The notes beneath the pieces were generated by a model that searched no databases, was not told the origin of the DNA, and worked only from the letters and a program-made list of their open reading frames with translations. Below are positions 9,806-19,128 of a DNA stretch of 64,000 nt, piece by piece. Position numbers and translations under genes: made by a program. This DNA is from an uncultured Lysobacteraceae bacterium (GTDB lineage Bacteria; Pseudomonadota; Gammaproteobacteria; Xanthomonadales; Xanthomonadaceae). The stretch covers positions 10,074-74,073 of the forward strand of contig CAMLLG010000011.1 of NCBI GenBank assembly GCA_946480825.1, read 5' to 3'. Position 1 is the first letter of the stretch, and each line of letters starts with the position of its first letter.

Positions 9806-12040
9806 TCATGCCTTGACGAACGGCAGGTCGCGCACGCGTGTGCCGGTGGCCTGGAAGATCGCGTTGGCGACGGCGGGGCCGATCGGCGGCACCGCGCATT
9901 CGCCGATGCCGGTCGGGGCGACGGTCGAGGGCAGCATGTGCACTTCCACCGACGGCATCGCATCGATCCGCAGCACCCGATAGGCATCGTAGTTGCGTGC
10001 GGTCGGCGCGCCGTTGTCCAGCACGATGGTTTCGCCCAGCATCGCGCTCAGGCCGAAGCCGGTGCCGCCTTCGAGCTGCGCGCGCACCACGTCGGGATTG
10101 ATCACGGTGCCGCAGTCGGAGGCCACCACGCAGCGTTCGACCTTGATTCCGCCGTCGGCGGTCTTCGAGACTTCGGCGACGGTGGCGACGTAGCTGCCGA
10201 ACGACTGATGCACGGCGACGCCGCGGAAGCGGCCGGCCACGGCCGGTTGCGACCAGCCCGCCTTCTCGGCGGCCAGCGACAGCACCGCGCGTTCGCGCGC
10301 GTCGGCCGGCAGCAGCGCCAGCCGCAGCGCGACCGGGTCCTGCGCGGTCGCGGTCGCGATCTCGTCGAGCATGGTCTGCATCACGTACGCGGTGTGGGTG
10401 TGGCCGACCGAGCGCCACCACAGCACCGGCACCGGCGACGCCGGATGGGTCATGCGCACGTCGATGTCGGGCAGCGCGTAGGGCGTGTCTGCGACGCCTT
10501 CGGTCGAGGTCGGATCGATGCCGTCCTTCATCATCATCGCTTCGAACGGCGTGCCGGCCATGATCGACTGGCCGACGATGTGATGTTCCCAGCCGCTGAT
10601 CTTGCCGTCGGCATCGAGACCGACGCGCACGCGGTGCAGATGCAGCGGGCGATAACGGCCGCCGCCCATGTCGGCGTCGCGCGTCCACTGCAGTTTGATC
10701 GGGGCGCGGAACTGCAGCGCCTTGGCGATCTCGGTGGCTTCGACGAACACGTCGCAGTCGAAGACCGCACGTCGGCCGAAGCCGCCGCCGGTCTTCATCA
10801 CGTGCAGATCGACCTGCTCGGGTTTCACGCCGGCGATCTGCGCGCAGGCGGCCTGGACCGCATCGGGCATCTGCAGGCCGCCGTGGATGTGCAGACGTTC
10901 GCCGTCCTTGTGGACGACGGCGTTCAGCGGCTCCAGCGCGGCGTGGGCGAGATAGGGAAAACGGTAGGTCGCTTCGATCGTTTTCGCGGCCTTGCCGAGC
11001 GCGGTCTTCGCATCGCCGCGCTTCAGCGCGACCTTGCCGTCCTGCTTCGACAGCGCTTCGTATTCGGCGAACATCGCGTCGGACGAGCGCGTCTCCGCGC
11101 CGCTGTCGTCCCACGTGATCTGCAGCGCTTCGCGGCCCTTCATCGCGGCCCAGGTGTCGTTCGCCACCACCGCGACGCCGCGCGAGATCTGCACCACGTC
11201 GACCACGCCCGGCACCGCCTTCGCGGCGGTGGCGTCGAACGACGCCACCTTGCCGCCGAAGCGCGGGCTGTGCGCGACGGTGGCGACCAGCATGCCCGGC
11301 AGGCGGATGTCGATGGTGTAGGCCTGGGTGCCGTCGGATTTGGCGCGCGCGTCGATGCGCGCGGTCGCGTCCTTGCCGATCAGGGTCCACGCCTTCGCGT
11401 CCTTCAGCGCCACATCGCCGGGCACCGGCAGCGGCGCGGCGGCGGCGATCAGGTTGGCGTAGGGCGCGCGTCGATCGCTGCCGGCGTGCACGACCTCGCC
11501 GTTCGCGGTCGTGAGTTCGCCGATGTCGACCTTCCACTGCTTCGCGGCCGCCTGTTTCAACAGCTCGCGCGCGGCGGCGCCGGCCTTGCGATAACGCTCC
11601 CACGACGACGGCATGCTGCTGGACCCGCCGGTGATCTGGAACGCGCCGCCCATCGCGAGATTGCCGTACCACTTCGGATTGCCGGCGCGGCCTTCGACCA
11701 GCACCTTGTCCAGCGCCACGTCGAGTTCTTCCGCGACCAGCGTCGCCAGGCCGTGGTAGGAATTCTGGCCCATGTCGAACTGACTGGAATACACGGTGAC
11801 GAAGCCGTCGGCCGCGATCGCGATGTAGGCCTCGAACGGCGAACCCGCCGCGGGCTTGACCGCGGCGCTGGCGGCCGGCGCATCGCCGTCGTCGGGGTCC
11901 ATGCGGCAGCCGACCATCAGCGCCGATCCGATCAGGCTCGCGCCGAGGACGAACTGGCGACGCGAGAGCGTGGGCGTCGTCGCGGCGGCGGCGGTGGCCG
12001 TGGCGGTGGCCAGGGCGGAGAGTTTGCGACCGTTGAACAT
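9806..12040 (-). CDS. Molybdopterin-binding subunit of a Tat-exported aldehyde/isoquinoline-type oxidoreductase
   Basis: A 744-residue large subunit of the xanthine oxidase family, IorB/aldehyde dehydrogenase branch. A twin-arginine signal SRRQFVLG (about residues 26-33) with the following hydrophobic run and a Cys (LMVGC) places it in the periplasm. FDMGQNSYHGLATLVAEELD, GGGFGRRAVFD and PTGIGECAVPPIGPAVANAI are the Mo-cofactor and active-site loops, the last with the catalytic Glu. It hydroxylates an aldehyde or N-heterocycle and passes electrons to the 2Fe-2S subunit. A GAGGAG Shine-Dalgarno precedes ATG 12040, and the gene starts 11 nt after the small subunit ends. The substrate is unknown. 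Confidence 0.88.
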   Translation of the reverse strand: MFNGRKLSALATATATAAAATTPTLSRRQFVLGASLIGSALMVGCRMDPDDGDAPAASAAVKPAAGSPFEAYIAIAADGFVTVYSSQFDMGQNSYHGLATLVAEELDVALDKVLVEGRAGNPKWYGNLAMGGAFQITGGSSSMPSSWERYRKAGAAARELLKQAAAKQWKVDIGELTTANGEVVHAGSDRRAPYANLIAAAAPLPVPGDVALKDAKAWTLIGKDATARIDARAKSDGTQAYTIDIRLPGMLVATVAHSPRFGGKVASFDATAAKAVPGVVDVVQISRGVAVVANDTWAAMKGREALQITWDDSGAETRSSDAMFAEYEALSKQDGKVALKRGDAKTALGKAAKTIEATYRFPYLAHAALEPLNAVVHKDGERLHIHGGLQMPDAVQAACAQIAGVKPEQVDLHVMKTGGGFGRRAVFDCDVFVEATEIAKALQFRAPIKLQWTRDADMGGGRYRPLHLHRVRVGLDADGKISGWEHHIVGQSIMAGTPFEAMMMKDGIDPTSTEGVADTPYALPDIDVRMTHPASPVPVLWWRSVGHTHTAYVMQTMLDEIATATAQDPVALRLALLPADARERAVLSLAAEKAGWSQPAVAGRFRGVAVHQSFGSYVATVAEVSKTADGGIKVERCVVASDCGTVINPDVVRAQLEGGTGFGLSAMLGETIVLDNGAPTARNYDAYRVLRIDAMPSVEVHMLPSTVAPTGIGECAVPPIGPAVANAIFQATGTRVRDLPFVKA

Positions 12041-12051
12041 GTCCGTGCTCC

Positions 12052-12516
12052 TCAGGCGAGCGTCGCGGCCGCGGCCTTGATCGCCGCGCGGATGCGTTGA
12101 TAGGTGGCGCAGCGGCAGAGATTGCCGGCCATCGCCGCATCGATGTCGTCGTCGCCGGGATTGCGGTTGCTTTCCAGCAGCGCGACCGCGGCCATGATCT
12201 GTCCGCTCTGGCAGTAGCCGCACTGCGCCACCGCACCGGCGACCCACGCGTCCTGCACCGCCTTGGCGACAGGCCCGGTGGCGGCCGCGCCTTCGATCGT
12301 GGTGATCGGTTGGCCGACCAGCGCGCTGGCCGGCGTGATGCAGCTGCGCATCGGCTGACCGGCGACATGCACGGTGCAGGCGCCGCACTGGGCCATGCCG
12401 CAGCCGTACTTGGTGCCGGTCAGTCCGGCGATGTCGCGCAGCACCCACAGCAGCGGCATGTCGTCGGGCGCATCCACCGACACCGGTTTGCCGTTGATCG
12501 TCAGTTCGAAGGCCAT
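12052..12516 (-). CDS. 2Fe-2S small subunit of the molybdenum hydroxylase
   Basis: A 154-residue iron-sulfur protein with two 2Fe-2S clusters. The plant-type ferredoxin motif is [15 protein letters not shown] with a fourth Cys in MRSC; the C-terminal cluster is QCGYCQSGQ and NLCRC. It accepts electrons from the Mo centre of the neighbouring large subunit. It has no signal of its own, as expected if it travels through Tat bound to the large subunit. It is the first gene of a four-gene operon (small subunit, large subunit, XdhC, MocA-like). AGGAG precedes the ATG. Confidence 0.9.
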   Translation of the reverse strand: MAFELTINGKPVSVDAPDDMPLLWVLRDIAGLTGTKYGCGMAQCGACTVHVAGQPMRSCITPASALVGQPITTIEGAAATGPVAKAVQDAWVAGAVAQCGYCQSGQIMAAVALLESNRNPGDDDIDAAMAGNLCRCATYQRIRAAIKAAAATLA

Positions 12517-12630
12517 GTCGCGCTCCTGATGCGGGTCTGAAGAAAGATGCGGAGAAAGAGCGAGTACCGGAGTTCGTCGAGACCGCTCGCGGCGCGCGCT
12601 GCGTGGCGCGGCCCCGGGCCTGCGGCCGCG

Positions 12631-12673
12631 AAGAGAACCGGGCCGAAGAGAACCGGCCGAAGAGAACCAGGCC
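12631..12673. repeat. Three short tandem repeats upstream of the Mo hydroxylase operon
   Basis: Units AAGAGAACCGGGCCG (12631-12645), AAGAGAACCGGCCG (12646-12659) and AAGAGAACCAGGCC (12660-12673) follow each other directly. They lie about 115 nt upstream of the operon's first ATG, inside a 290-nt gap. They may be a regulator binding array or simple slippage; nothing favours one reading. Confidence 0.65.
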
Positions 12674-12751
12674 ACACTAGTCCAATTTCCGGGGCCGTTC
12701 CAGTGCGCGGGCGGCACGCGCCGTTGCGAGTGCGGACATGCCGCGGCGCCA

Positions 12752-12780
12752 AGAAAAAGGACGCGGCCGGAGCCGCGCCC
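12752..12780 (-). terminator. Rho-independent terminator of the 12.8-13.3 kb lipoprotein gene
   Basis: Read on the minus strand, a 9-bp GC stem with one G-U pair and the loop TCCG is followed at once by TTTTT. It begins 27 nt after the stop codon of the lipoprotein gene. Confidence 0.7.
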
Positions 12781-12806
12781 TTCGGGAAACGATCGCTGCG
12801 CCGGGC

Positions 12807-13322
12807 TTACTTGGCGACGTCGAATTCCTTGGTCTGCACCACGGTGCCGTCGAGGCTCACCGCGACCTTGTACTTGCCGGCCGGCCAGCCGTCGGGCTTG
12901 GCGAACTGGAAATGGGTGATGCCCTTGTCGGTCATGTTGAGGTCGCGGGTTTCGTCGCTGACCACCATTTCCTCGGTGCCGTTCATGTAGGTCAGCTTGG
13001 CGCCGACCTTCCCGGCGACGGTGGCGGCCGGGTCGCTGGTGCCGGTGGCGATCGACACGTACACCGTGTCCTTCGGCTTGAAGCTGGCGGTCGGCGTCGT
13101 GACCTTCATCGCGGCGTCGACGGCGCTGCCCAGCTCGACCGAGGCGATCGAAGCGGTCGCCGCCGGTGTGGGCGCGGGCATGGGCGCAGGCTCGGTGGTG
13201 GCCGGCGGCGCGGTCGGCGCGGCTTCTTCCTTCTTCTTGCAGCCGACGACGGCCACGCTGCCGATCACGGCGACGAGAAGGGCCTGGGACATCTTGCTCT
13301 GGAACGTGTGCGTGCGAGTCAT
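12807..13322 (-). CDS. Putative lipoprotein of unknown function
   Basis: A 171-residue exported protein. The N-terminus has a basic start, a hydrophobic run [13 protein letters not shown] and the lipobox-like [11 protein letters not shown], so it is probably lipid-anchored after cleavage before Cys. A Pro/Ala/Thr-rich linker (about residues 34-56) leads to a compact beta-rich domain ([46 protein letters not shown]). That layout is common among Xanthomonadaceae envelope lipoproteins of unknown role. It is followed by a strong terminator and lies 73 nt downstream of the LysM gene in the same direction. Confidence 0.7.
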   Translation of the reverse strand: MTRTHTFQSKMSQALLVAVIGSVAVVGCKKKEEAAPTAPPATTEPAPMPAPTPAATASIASVELGSAVDAAMKVTTPTASFKPKDTVYVSIATGTSDPAATVAGKVGAKLTYMNGTEEMVVSDETRDLNMTDKGITHFQFAKPDGWPAGKYKVAVSLDGTVVQTKEFDVAK

Positions 13323-13395
13323 GGGATGAGTCCTCGATTCGTTTTGCAGAAAATCCTGTGTCGGGCGTGCCCGATCGATCGTGCGTCGGCCGCGA

Positions 13396-13755
13396 TCAGC
13401 CGGCCGAGGGCTCGTCTGGATCGCCGTCGCCATCGATATCGATCGCCGGCAGCGTGATCGTCTGTCCCGGGAAAATGCGGTCGGGATCTTCGATGCCGTC
13501 TCGGTTGGCTTCGTAAATCTGGCGCCAGTATTTCGCCTTGCCGTAGAAGCGCTTGGCGATGTGCGACAGCGTGTCGCCCTTTTCGATGGTGTAGGTCTGC
13601 GCACCGCTGCCGCCGCCACCGCCTTCGCCACCGACGATCTCTTCGGTGGACACGACCGTGGTCTGGACGTTGCTGAAGTCGGGGCGGACCTGTTCGGTGC
13701 TGGTCACCGTGGTCTGCACGTTCGAAAAATCGGGTTTCTTGTCGGGCGTGGTCAT
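13396..13755 (-). CDS. Small LysM-domain protein
   Basis: A 119-residue protein with two near-repeats PDFSNVQTTV (about residues 8-17 and 25-34), a Gly-rich linker, and one C-terminal LysM domain (TYTIEKGDTLSHIAKRFYGKA onward through IFPGQTITLP, about 54-105). LysM binds peptidoglycan; the E. coli relative LysM/BON protein YgaU (Kbp) has the same LysM C-terminus, but the BON domain is missing here. No signal peptide is visible, so its location is uncertain. The tail IDGDGDPDEP is acidic. An AGGAGCC Shine-Dalgarno supports the ATG at 13755. Confidence 0.8.
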   Translation of the reverse strand: MTTPDKKPDFSNVQTTVTSTEQVRPDFSNVQTTVVSTEEIVGGEGGGGGSGAQTYTIEKGDTLSHIAKRFYGKAKYWRQIYEANRDGIEDPDRIFPGQTITLPAIDIDGDGDPDEPSAG

Positions 13756-13909
13756 GGCGAATGGCTCCTGCCTGGAGGGCCCGGTCACATTGACACGCAG
13801 GATGTTAAGAAAGCATATCGATCGCGTGTGTTTTTCGGCGACGGCCGGTTTTGATGGCCGGTTTCGATGGCCCGTTCCGATGGCTGATCTCGACCACCGC
13901 CGTTCAGGG

Positions 13910-14740
13910 CTATTGCCGCGCGTCGCGGCCCGCGGCCGGCGCGTCGACATCCGCGGTCGCGCGCCAGGGATTGATGTCCAGTCCGCCGCGGCGGGTGTAG
14001 CGGGCCTCAACCGACAAGGTCTCGCAGCGGCAGCGCGCGCGCAGGTCGACGAAAATGCGTTCCACGCATTGTTCGTGGAATTCGGCGTGATCGCGGAACG
14101 ACACCAGATATCGCAACAGTCCCGGGCGATCGATCCGCGGTCCGCGATAGGCGATGCGCACGCCGGCCCAGTCGGGCTGGCCGGTGACCGGGCAGTTGGA
14201 TTTCAGCAGCGCCGAATGCAGGATTTCCTCGGCGGTTTCGGCATCGTCCGCCGTCAGCAGGGTCGCGTCGGGCGGGCCGTAGCGGTCGATATCGATCTCC
14301 TGGCCATCGATGGATTCGGCGCCCTCCGCGCCTTCGGCGAACGGCGGCAGCCCGAACACCACTTCCACCGTCGAGCCCGCGGCGGCGGAGAGGTCGGCGA
14401 TGATCGCCGCGCGCACGTCGCCGGTGGATTCGAAGCGCGCAGCGTTGAGCGAGTTGAGATAGAGCTTCAGCGATTTCGACTCGATCAACTGCGGCGATGT
14501 CGCCGGCACGGTGATCGTCGCGGTCTCGACCACCGGCTTGCCGCGCACGTCCAGCCAGCTCAGTTCGTAGGCATGCCAGCGATCGTGGCCGACGAAGGGC
14601 GGCGCCGCATCGTCGACGCCGATCTCGGCCCGCGCCTGCGCGCGCGCGATCGGGAACAGCAGCGACGGATCGTAGCGATCGGGATAGGCGACCTCGCGGC
14701 CGAGAGGGATGTCGCCGTGTCTGATGTCGTGGTTGTTCAT
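13910..14740 (-). CDS. queF: NADPH-dependent 7-cyano-7-deazaguanine reductase
   Basis: A 276-residue QueF of the long, E. coli-like form. It reduces preQ0 to preQ1 in queuosine biosynthesis for tRNA modification. The NADPH/substrate motif [11 protein letters not shown] lies in the N-terminal half. The catalytic cysteine is in [15 protein letters not shown], and the [13 protein letters not shown] motif follows. It appears monocistronic, and a GTAG-type inverted repeat pair lies directly upstream (14768-14838), between it and the amidohydrolase gene. Confidence 0.95.
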   Translation of the reverse strand: MNNHDIRHGDIPLGREVAYPDRYDPSLLFPIARAQARAEIGVDDAAPPFVGHDRWHAYELSWLDVRGKPVVETATITVPATSPQLIESKSLKLYLNSLNAARFESTGDVRAAIIADLSAAAGSTVEVVFGLPPFAEGAEGAESIDGQEIDIDRYGPPDATLLTADDAETAEEILHSALLKSNCPVTGQPDWAGVRIAYRGPRIDRPGLLRYLVSFRDHAEFHEQCVERIFVDLRARCRCETLSVEARYTRRGGLDINPWRATADVDAPAAGRDARQ

Positions 14741-14767
14741 GCGGCCATTATCGCCCAGCCGCTTTTC

Positions 14768-14838
14768 GTAGGAGGGCCTTCAGGCCCGAGCTTTTCATCG
14801 ATTCTCATGAAAGAGATCGGGCCTGAAGGCCCTCCTAC
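14768..14838. repeat. Inverted REP pair (GTAGGAGGGCC family)
   Basis: Arms at 14768-14789 and 14817-14838 are perfect inverted copies, and each arm is itself a short palindrome (GGGCCTTCAGGCCC). The same family recurs at 56045-56117 inside a coding region. The pair lies between the queF start and the amidohydrolase stop. Confidence 0.92.
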
Positions 14839-14852
14839 GGGTCGCGTTCGCT

Positions 14853-16172
14853 TTATTGCGCGCCGTGCAGATAATCCAGCGCCACCTGCAGCATGCCGCG
14901 GAAGCCGACGTCCAGCGCCGATTCGTCGAGGAAGAACTCCGGCGAATGGTTCGACGGCGCCTTGTTCGGGTCCTGGCCTTTCGGCGTCGAACCCACGAAG
15001 AAGAAGAAGCCCGGCACTTCGCGCGCGTAGAACGAGAAATCCTCCGCGCCCATGTTCAGACCCATCTCGACCACGTTGTCCTTGCCGGCCGCGCGCACCA
15101 GGCTGGGCAGCATCTTCGCGGTCAGCGCCGGATCGTTCGAAGTCACCGGGTTGCCCTTGGTGTCGGGGATCTGCGCCACCGCGGTCGCGCCGTGCGCGGC
15201 GGCGACGTGTTCGGCCACGTTCTGCAGATCCTTGAACACCGCCGCGCGCATGCCGTCGTCGAAGGTGCGGATGGTGCCGACCAGCTCCACCTGATCGGGA
15301 ATGATGTTGTAGCGGATGCCGCCCTTGATCGCGCCGAAGCTGACGACCACCGGCAGCTTCGAGATGTTCTGGCGGCGGGAAACGATCGTCTGCGCGCTGC
15401 CGATCACGTCGGCCGCGGCGACGATCGGGTCCACGCCGCCCCACGGCCGCGAGCCGTGCGTCTGCCGGCCCTTGATCACGATGTTGAAGCGATCGGACGC
15501 GGCCATCGCCGGGCCGCTGCGCCAGCCGATCTGACCGGCGTTGAGGGTGCTGAACACGTGCAGGCCGAACACCGCCTCGGGTTTGAAGTCGCGGAAGATG
15601 CCCTGCTTCAGCATTTCCTCGGCGCCGCCGTCCTCACCGTCCGGCGGGCCTTCCTCGGCCGGCTGGAACACGAACAGCACTTCGCCCGGCAGATCGGCCT
15701 TCATCGCCGCCAGCGCTTCGGCCACGCCCATCAGGATCGAGGTGTGGGCGTCGTGGCCGCAGGCGTGCATCACGCCGACGGTTTCGCCGCGGAAGGTCGC
15801 GGTGGCCTTCGACGCGAACGGCAGGTCGCTGCGTTCGGTCACCGGCAGCGCGTCCATGTCGGCGCGGATCGCGATGCGCGGGCCGGGCTTGCCGCCCTTC
15901 AGCACCGCGACCACGCCGGTGGTGGCGATGCGGGTCTTCACCTCCAGCCCGAGCGCGCGCAGGTGATCGGCGACGACTTTCGAGGTGCGCACTTCGCGGT
16001 TGCCCAGCTCCGGATGCTGATGCAGATCGCGGCGCCAGGCCAGCACCTTCGGCTGCAGCCGCTGCGCCTGCTGCGTCACTTCGGGCCGGATCGCGTCGGC
16101 GGCGCGTGCGGTCGGGGCGAGGGTCGCGCCGAGCGCGGCGGCGAGGGACAGGGCGAGCAGGGTCGTGCGCAT
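14853..16172 (-). CDS. Exported M20D-family amidohydrolase/carboxypeptidase
   Basis: A 439-residue zinc peptidase of the IAA-amino-acid hydrolase/hippuricase type. A Sec signal peptide (MRTTLLALSLAAALGATLAP, cleavage near ARAA) sends it to the periplasm. Metal-site motifs are MHACGHDAHTS, QPAEEG and, near the C-terminus, GAEDFSFYA; GIRYNIIPDQVELVGTIRTFD is the dimerisation-domain start. It hydrolyses N-acyl amino acids or small peptides. It appears to be a single gene between two inverted REP pairs (14768 and 16246). Confidence 0.9.
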   Translation of the reverse strand: MRTTLLALSLAAALGATLAPTARAADAIRPEVTQQAQRLQPKVLAWRRDLHQHPELGNREVRTSKVVADHLRALGLEVKTRIATTGVVAVLKGGKPGPRIAIRADMDALPVTERSDLPFASKATATFRGETVGVMHACGHDAHTSILMGVAEALAAMKADLPGEVLFVFQPAEEGPPDGEDGGAEEMLKQGIFRDFKPEAVFGLHVFSTLNAGQIGWRSGPAMAASDRFNIVIKGRQTHGSRPWGGVDPIVAAADVIGSAQTIVSRRQNISKLPVVVSFGAIKGGIRYNIIPDQVELVGTIRTFDDGMRAAVFKDLQNVAEHVAAAHGATAVAQIPDTKGNPVTSNDPALTAKMLPSLVRAAGKDNVVEMGLNMGAEDFSFYAREVPGFFFFVGSTPKGQDPNKAPSNHSPEFFLDESALDVGFRGMLQVALDYLHGAQ

Positions 16173-16245
16173 GCAGGGTCTCCGTTGAATGCGCCCGATC
16201 CTAACCCGAACCCGATGCGGATCGCGGCAAGGTCTGGTCGGCCCC

Positions 16246-16320
16246 TGTAGGAGCGCCGGAAGGCGCGACAGGCTGCGGAAGATCTTTACTGGGCCAGTCG
16301 CGCCTTCCGGCGCTCCTACA
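16246..16320. repeat. Inverted REP pair (TGTAGGAGCGCC family)
   Basis: Two perfect inverted 24-bp arms at 16246-16269 and 16297-16320 with a 27-nt spacer; each arm contains the palindrome GCGCCGGAAGGCGC after a GTAG head. They lie between the divergently transcribed amidohydrolase and APC permease genes. Confidence 0.92.
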
Positions 16321-16407
16321 GTCCCCCCGTCGCAGCGCGACGACGCTCGCCAAACCCGCGGCCGCCATGCGAGGCTGCGCGCTCCGTCCCGTTCCGGATT
16401 CCGCCCC

Positions 16408-17736
16408 ATGCCCGATGCGTCCTCCGCCCGCCCGCTGCAGGGCGATGCCGCGCTGATCCGCGCGGTCGGCACCTTCGCGCTGACCGCCGCGGTGATCAAC
16501 GTGATCATCGGCGGCGGCATCTTCCGGATGCCCTCGGCGCTTGCGACGCAGATGGGCAGCGCGGCGCCGCTGGCGCTGCTGGCCGGTGCGCTCGCGATCG
16601 TGCCGGTCGCGCTGTGCTTCGCCGCGATCGGCAGCCGCACCCGCGCCACCGGCGGGCCGTATACGTATCTCACCGCGGTGTTCGGGCCGTTCGCCGGCTT
16701 CGTCGCCGGCGCGCTGATGTGGATCAGCAATCTCGCATCGAGCGCCGGCGTCGCCGCGGCGTTCACGGTGCAGGTCGGCACGCTCGCGCCGGTGTTTTCC
16801 GATCCGGACAATCCGTGGCCGCGCGCCGCGCTGCTCACCGGTCTGTACGCGCTGCTGTTCGCGCTCAACGCGTTCGGCGTGAAGCTGGGCGCGCGCGCGA
16901 TCGCGGTGCTGGCGACGCTGAAACTCGCGCCGCTGTTTGCGCTCGCCGCGGTCGGCATCTTCTTCGTCGACTGGTCGCAGGTGAGTTTCTCCTTCGGCGA
17001 CGTGCCGTCGGTGTCGGCGCTGGGCGCGTCGATGGTGCTGGTGATGTTCGCCTACTCCGGCATGGAAACCGCGCTGGTACCGTCGGGCGAGCTGCGCGAT
17101 CCGTCGCGCAACGTGCCGCGCGCCACCGTCGCCGCGATCCTGCTGGTGGTGCTGCTGTATCTCGGTCTGCAGATCGTCGGCCAGGGCCTGCTCGGCGACG
17201 ATCTCGCCAGGAGCGGCGTGCCGATCGCCGACACCGCCGCGGCGCTGTGGGCGCCGGGCCGCACGCTGTTGCTGATCACCGCCTGCGTGTCGATGGCCGG
17301 CTTCCTGATGGGCAATCTGTTCGGCACATCGCGGCTGGTCTATGCGCTGGGTCGCGACGGTTATCTGCCATCCGCGTTCGGCAGCGTCACCGCGACCCAT
17401 CGCGTGCCGCTGTTCGCGTTGATCGCGCATGCCGGCATCGCCTGGGCGCTCGCGCTCGGCGGCGAATTCGACACCCTCGCGTTGATTTCCGGCGGCGCGA
17501 TCTGCCTGATGTACGCCTTCGTCGGCGCCGCCGCGTGGCGCGCGCAGCGCATCGATCTGCGCGACGGCGACAGCGCGCCGTTCCGCCTGCCCGGCGGCGC
17601 GGCCATCCCGCTGATTTCGCTGGTCGCGATGCTGGCGATCGTGACCACGCTCAAGGCCGACGAGTGGATGGCGATCGGCATCGCGCTGGCCGCGCTGGTG
17701 GCCGTGTACGGCGTGCTGCGGGCGGTGCGCAAATAA
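16408..17736 (+). CDS. APC-superfamily amino acid permease
   Basis: A 442-residue inner-membrane transporter with about twelve hydrophobic helices. The first, AAVINVIIGGGIFRMPSALA, carries the GGGIF turn conserved in APC permeases, and FAYSGMETALVPSGELRDP with RNVPRATV is the helix 6 region and the following loop. It probably takes up amino acids or amines by cation symport or exchange; the substrate is not visible. It is transcribed away from the amidohydrolase, and the intervening DNA is mainly a REP pair, so no clear promoter can be named. Confidence 0.87.
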   Translation: MPDASSARPLQGDAALIRAVGTFALTAAVINVIIGGGIFRMPSALATQMGSAAPLALLAGALAIVPVALCFAAIGSRTRATGGPYTYLTAVFGPFAGFVAGALMWISNLASSAGVAAAFTVQVGTLAPVFSDPDNPWPRAALLTGLYALLFALNAFGVKLGARAIAVLATLKLAPLFALAAVGIFFVDWSQVSFSFGDVPSVSALGASMVLVMFAYSGMETALVPSGELRDPSRNVPRATVAAILLVVLLYLGLQIVGQGLLGDDLARSGVPIADTAAALWAPGRTLLLITACVSMAGFLMGNLFGTSRLVYALGRDGYLPSAFGSVTATHRVPLFALIAHAGIAWALALGGEFDTLALISGGAICLMYAFVGAAAWRAQRIDLRDGDSAPFRLPGGAAIPLISLVAMLAIVTTLKADEWMAIGIALAALVAVYGVLRAVRK

Positions 17737-17812
17737 TCTCGACGGCCGGTCGCGTCCGGATCGCATGCCGTGGGCGGCATCTCCGGCGAACCCGCGGTGC
17801 CGATGAGAGGCG

Positions 17813-18163
17813 TCAGTGGCTGTTGCGATCGCGGTCCCAGCCGCGATGCCGGATGTCCAGATACAGGCTGTAGCAGGCCGTGAACGCCGGAAACAGATTC
17901 TGCAGGATGCCCACCGAGTCCTGCTTCGACGAGAAGATGAAGTAACTCAGCGTCATCAGGCTGCCGACGATGCTCATGTACCAGAACAGGCGCGGGATCA
18001 CCGGTTTGCCGGCGCGCTTGCTGGCGACGAACTGCACCACCCAGCGGCTGCCGAACATCAGCGCGCCGGTGAGGCCGATCAGTTTCCACGGCGACGCATG
18101 CAATCCGGTCCAGGCCAGCCACGGAATCGGCGAGTTCATGATGTCCACGGCGACAGGGGCCAT
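17813..18163 (-). CDS. Small membrane protein with lipid-A-biosynthesis N-terminal (LAB_N) domain
   Basis: A 116-residue membrane protein with about three hydrophobic helices (LIGLTGALMFGSRWVVQFVAS, FWYMSIVGSLMTLSYFIF, AFTACYSLYLDIR). The pattern SRWVVQFVASKR and PRLFWYMSIVGS marks the LAB_N family. It starts 2 nt after the glycosyltransferase ends, so the two are translationally coupled. LAB_N proteins next to a dolichol-phosphate-mannose-synthase-like glycosyltransferase are a known pairing, likely in lipid-linked sugar handling for the cell surface; the exact glycan is unknown. Confidence 0.85.
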   Translation of the reverse strand: MAPVAVDIMNSPIPWLAWTGLHASPWKLIGLTGALMFGSRWVVQFVASKRAGKPVIPRLFWYMSIVGSLMTLSYFIFSSKQDSVGILQNLFPAFTACYSLYLDIRHRGWDRDRNSH

Positions 18164-18165
18164 GC

Positions 18166-18903
18166 TCACAGTTCCTCGACCGCGGTGCGCTTGCTGCGCG
18201 CGATCAGCCAGGCCACGCCGCGCAGATCGCGCAGGCCGACGAGCGCGCGGTTGAGGTTGTTGTACTTCGACACGCCGCTGGCGCGGTGGCGGTGATTCAC
18301 CGGCACGCTCACGGTCTTCCAGCCCGCGCGCTGCATCAGCGCCGGCAGATAGCGATGCATGTGATTGAAGTACGGCAGATCGAGAAAGGCTTCGCGCTCG
18401 AACAGTTTGATGCCGCAACCGGTGTCGGGCGTGGAATCCTTCAGCATGCGGCTGCGGATCGCGTTGGCCAACTTCGACGCCCAGCGCTTGCTGCCGGTGT
18501 CCTTGCGCTCGACGCGCCAGCCGGCGAACAGCTTCACGTCGGCGGCCGATTCCTCGCGTTTCGCCAGCAGTTTCGGGATGTCGGCCGGATCGTTCTGGCC
18601 GTCTCCGTCGAGGGTCGCGATCCACGCGCCGCGCGCGGCCTTCACGCCGGTGCGCACCGCGGTGCTCTGCCCGCTCTGGCTGACGTGCTTGATCACGCGC
18701 AGTTCGGGCGTGTAGGCCTTCAGCCGTTTCAGCACATCGAGGGTGTCGTCGCGCGAGCAGTCGTCGACATAGACGATCTCGAAGGCTTCGCCTTTCAGCA
18801 GCGCGTTGCCGCGCAGTGCGGTCGTGATTTCGCCGATCAGCGGCGCGACGTTGTCGCGCTCGTTGAACACGGGGACGACGACGGAGAGATGGGGTTGGGT
18901 CAT
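18166..18903 (-). CDS. Family 2 glycosyltransferase (polyprenyl-phosphate sugar synthase-like)
   Basis: A 245-residue GT-A glycosyltransferase. LSVVVPVFNERDNVAPLI opens the nucleotide-binding fold, VYVDDCSRDDT is the first Asp motif, ATLDGDGQNDP is the DxD metal site, and RHRASGVSKYNN is the typical HRxSGxSKY motif of dolichyl- or undecaprenyl-phosphate mannose/Ara4FN-type enzymes. There is no C-terminal membrane anchor; the next gene (LAB_N) may supply it. Its ATG overlaps the stop of a possible 56-codon ORF from the lower-GC insert upstream, so the insert ends exactly at this gene. Confidence 0.87.
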   Translation of the reverse strand: MTQPHLSVVVPVFNERDNVAPLIGEITTALRGNALLKGEAFEIVYVDDCSRDDTLDVLKRLKAYTPELRVIKHVSQSGQSTAVRTGVKAARGAWIATLDGDGQNDPADIPKLLAKREESAADVKLFAGWRVERKDTGSKRWASKLANAIRSRMLKDSTPDTGCGIKLFEREAFLDLPYFNHMHRYLPALMQRAGWKTVSVPVNHRHRASGVSKYNNLNRALVGLRDLRGVAWLIARSKRTAVEEL

Positions 18904-19070
18904 GGGTGAATACGCCCATCCAGACGCATAGCGGCTAACGCGCCATCCGACAGAATGATCATTTCCGGTTGTGAGGGGGTCTTACCAGCCCAAAGCTCAC
19001 CTGTATGCCGCCAAGACGATTCGCTGGGAATATTGGAGCCAAAATGAATAATTTTTCGATAATAAGTCAT
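18900..19070 (-). CDS. Possible small protein, 56 codons, unrecognised
   Basis: A short ORF beginning MTYYRKIIHFGSN and ending RLDGRIHP, preceded by a good Shine-Dalgarno (GGAAAG, 4-5 nt before ATG 19070). Its TGA overlaps the glycosyltransferase ATG (ATGA). Base composition is lower-GC, like the ATPase/DUF4276 pair upstream. I recognise no family. It could be a real small gene of the insert, a C-terminal remnant of a larger gene, or chance; the coupling and ribosome site are the only support. Confidence 0.35.
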   Translation of the reverse strand: MTYYRKIIHFGSNIPSESSWRHTGELWAGKTPSQPEMIILSDGALAAMRLDGRIHP

Positions 19071-19128
19071 TTTTCTTTCCAAAACCCGGAGAAGAACCGG
19101 ACGGATCCAAGGCGCTGTCGGATGAAAT

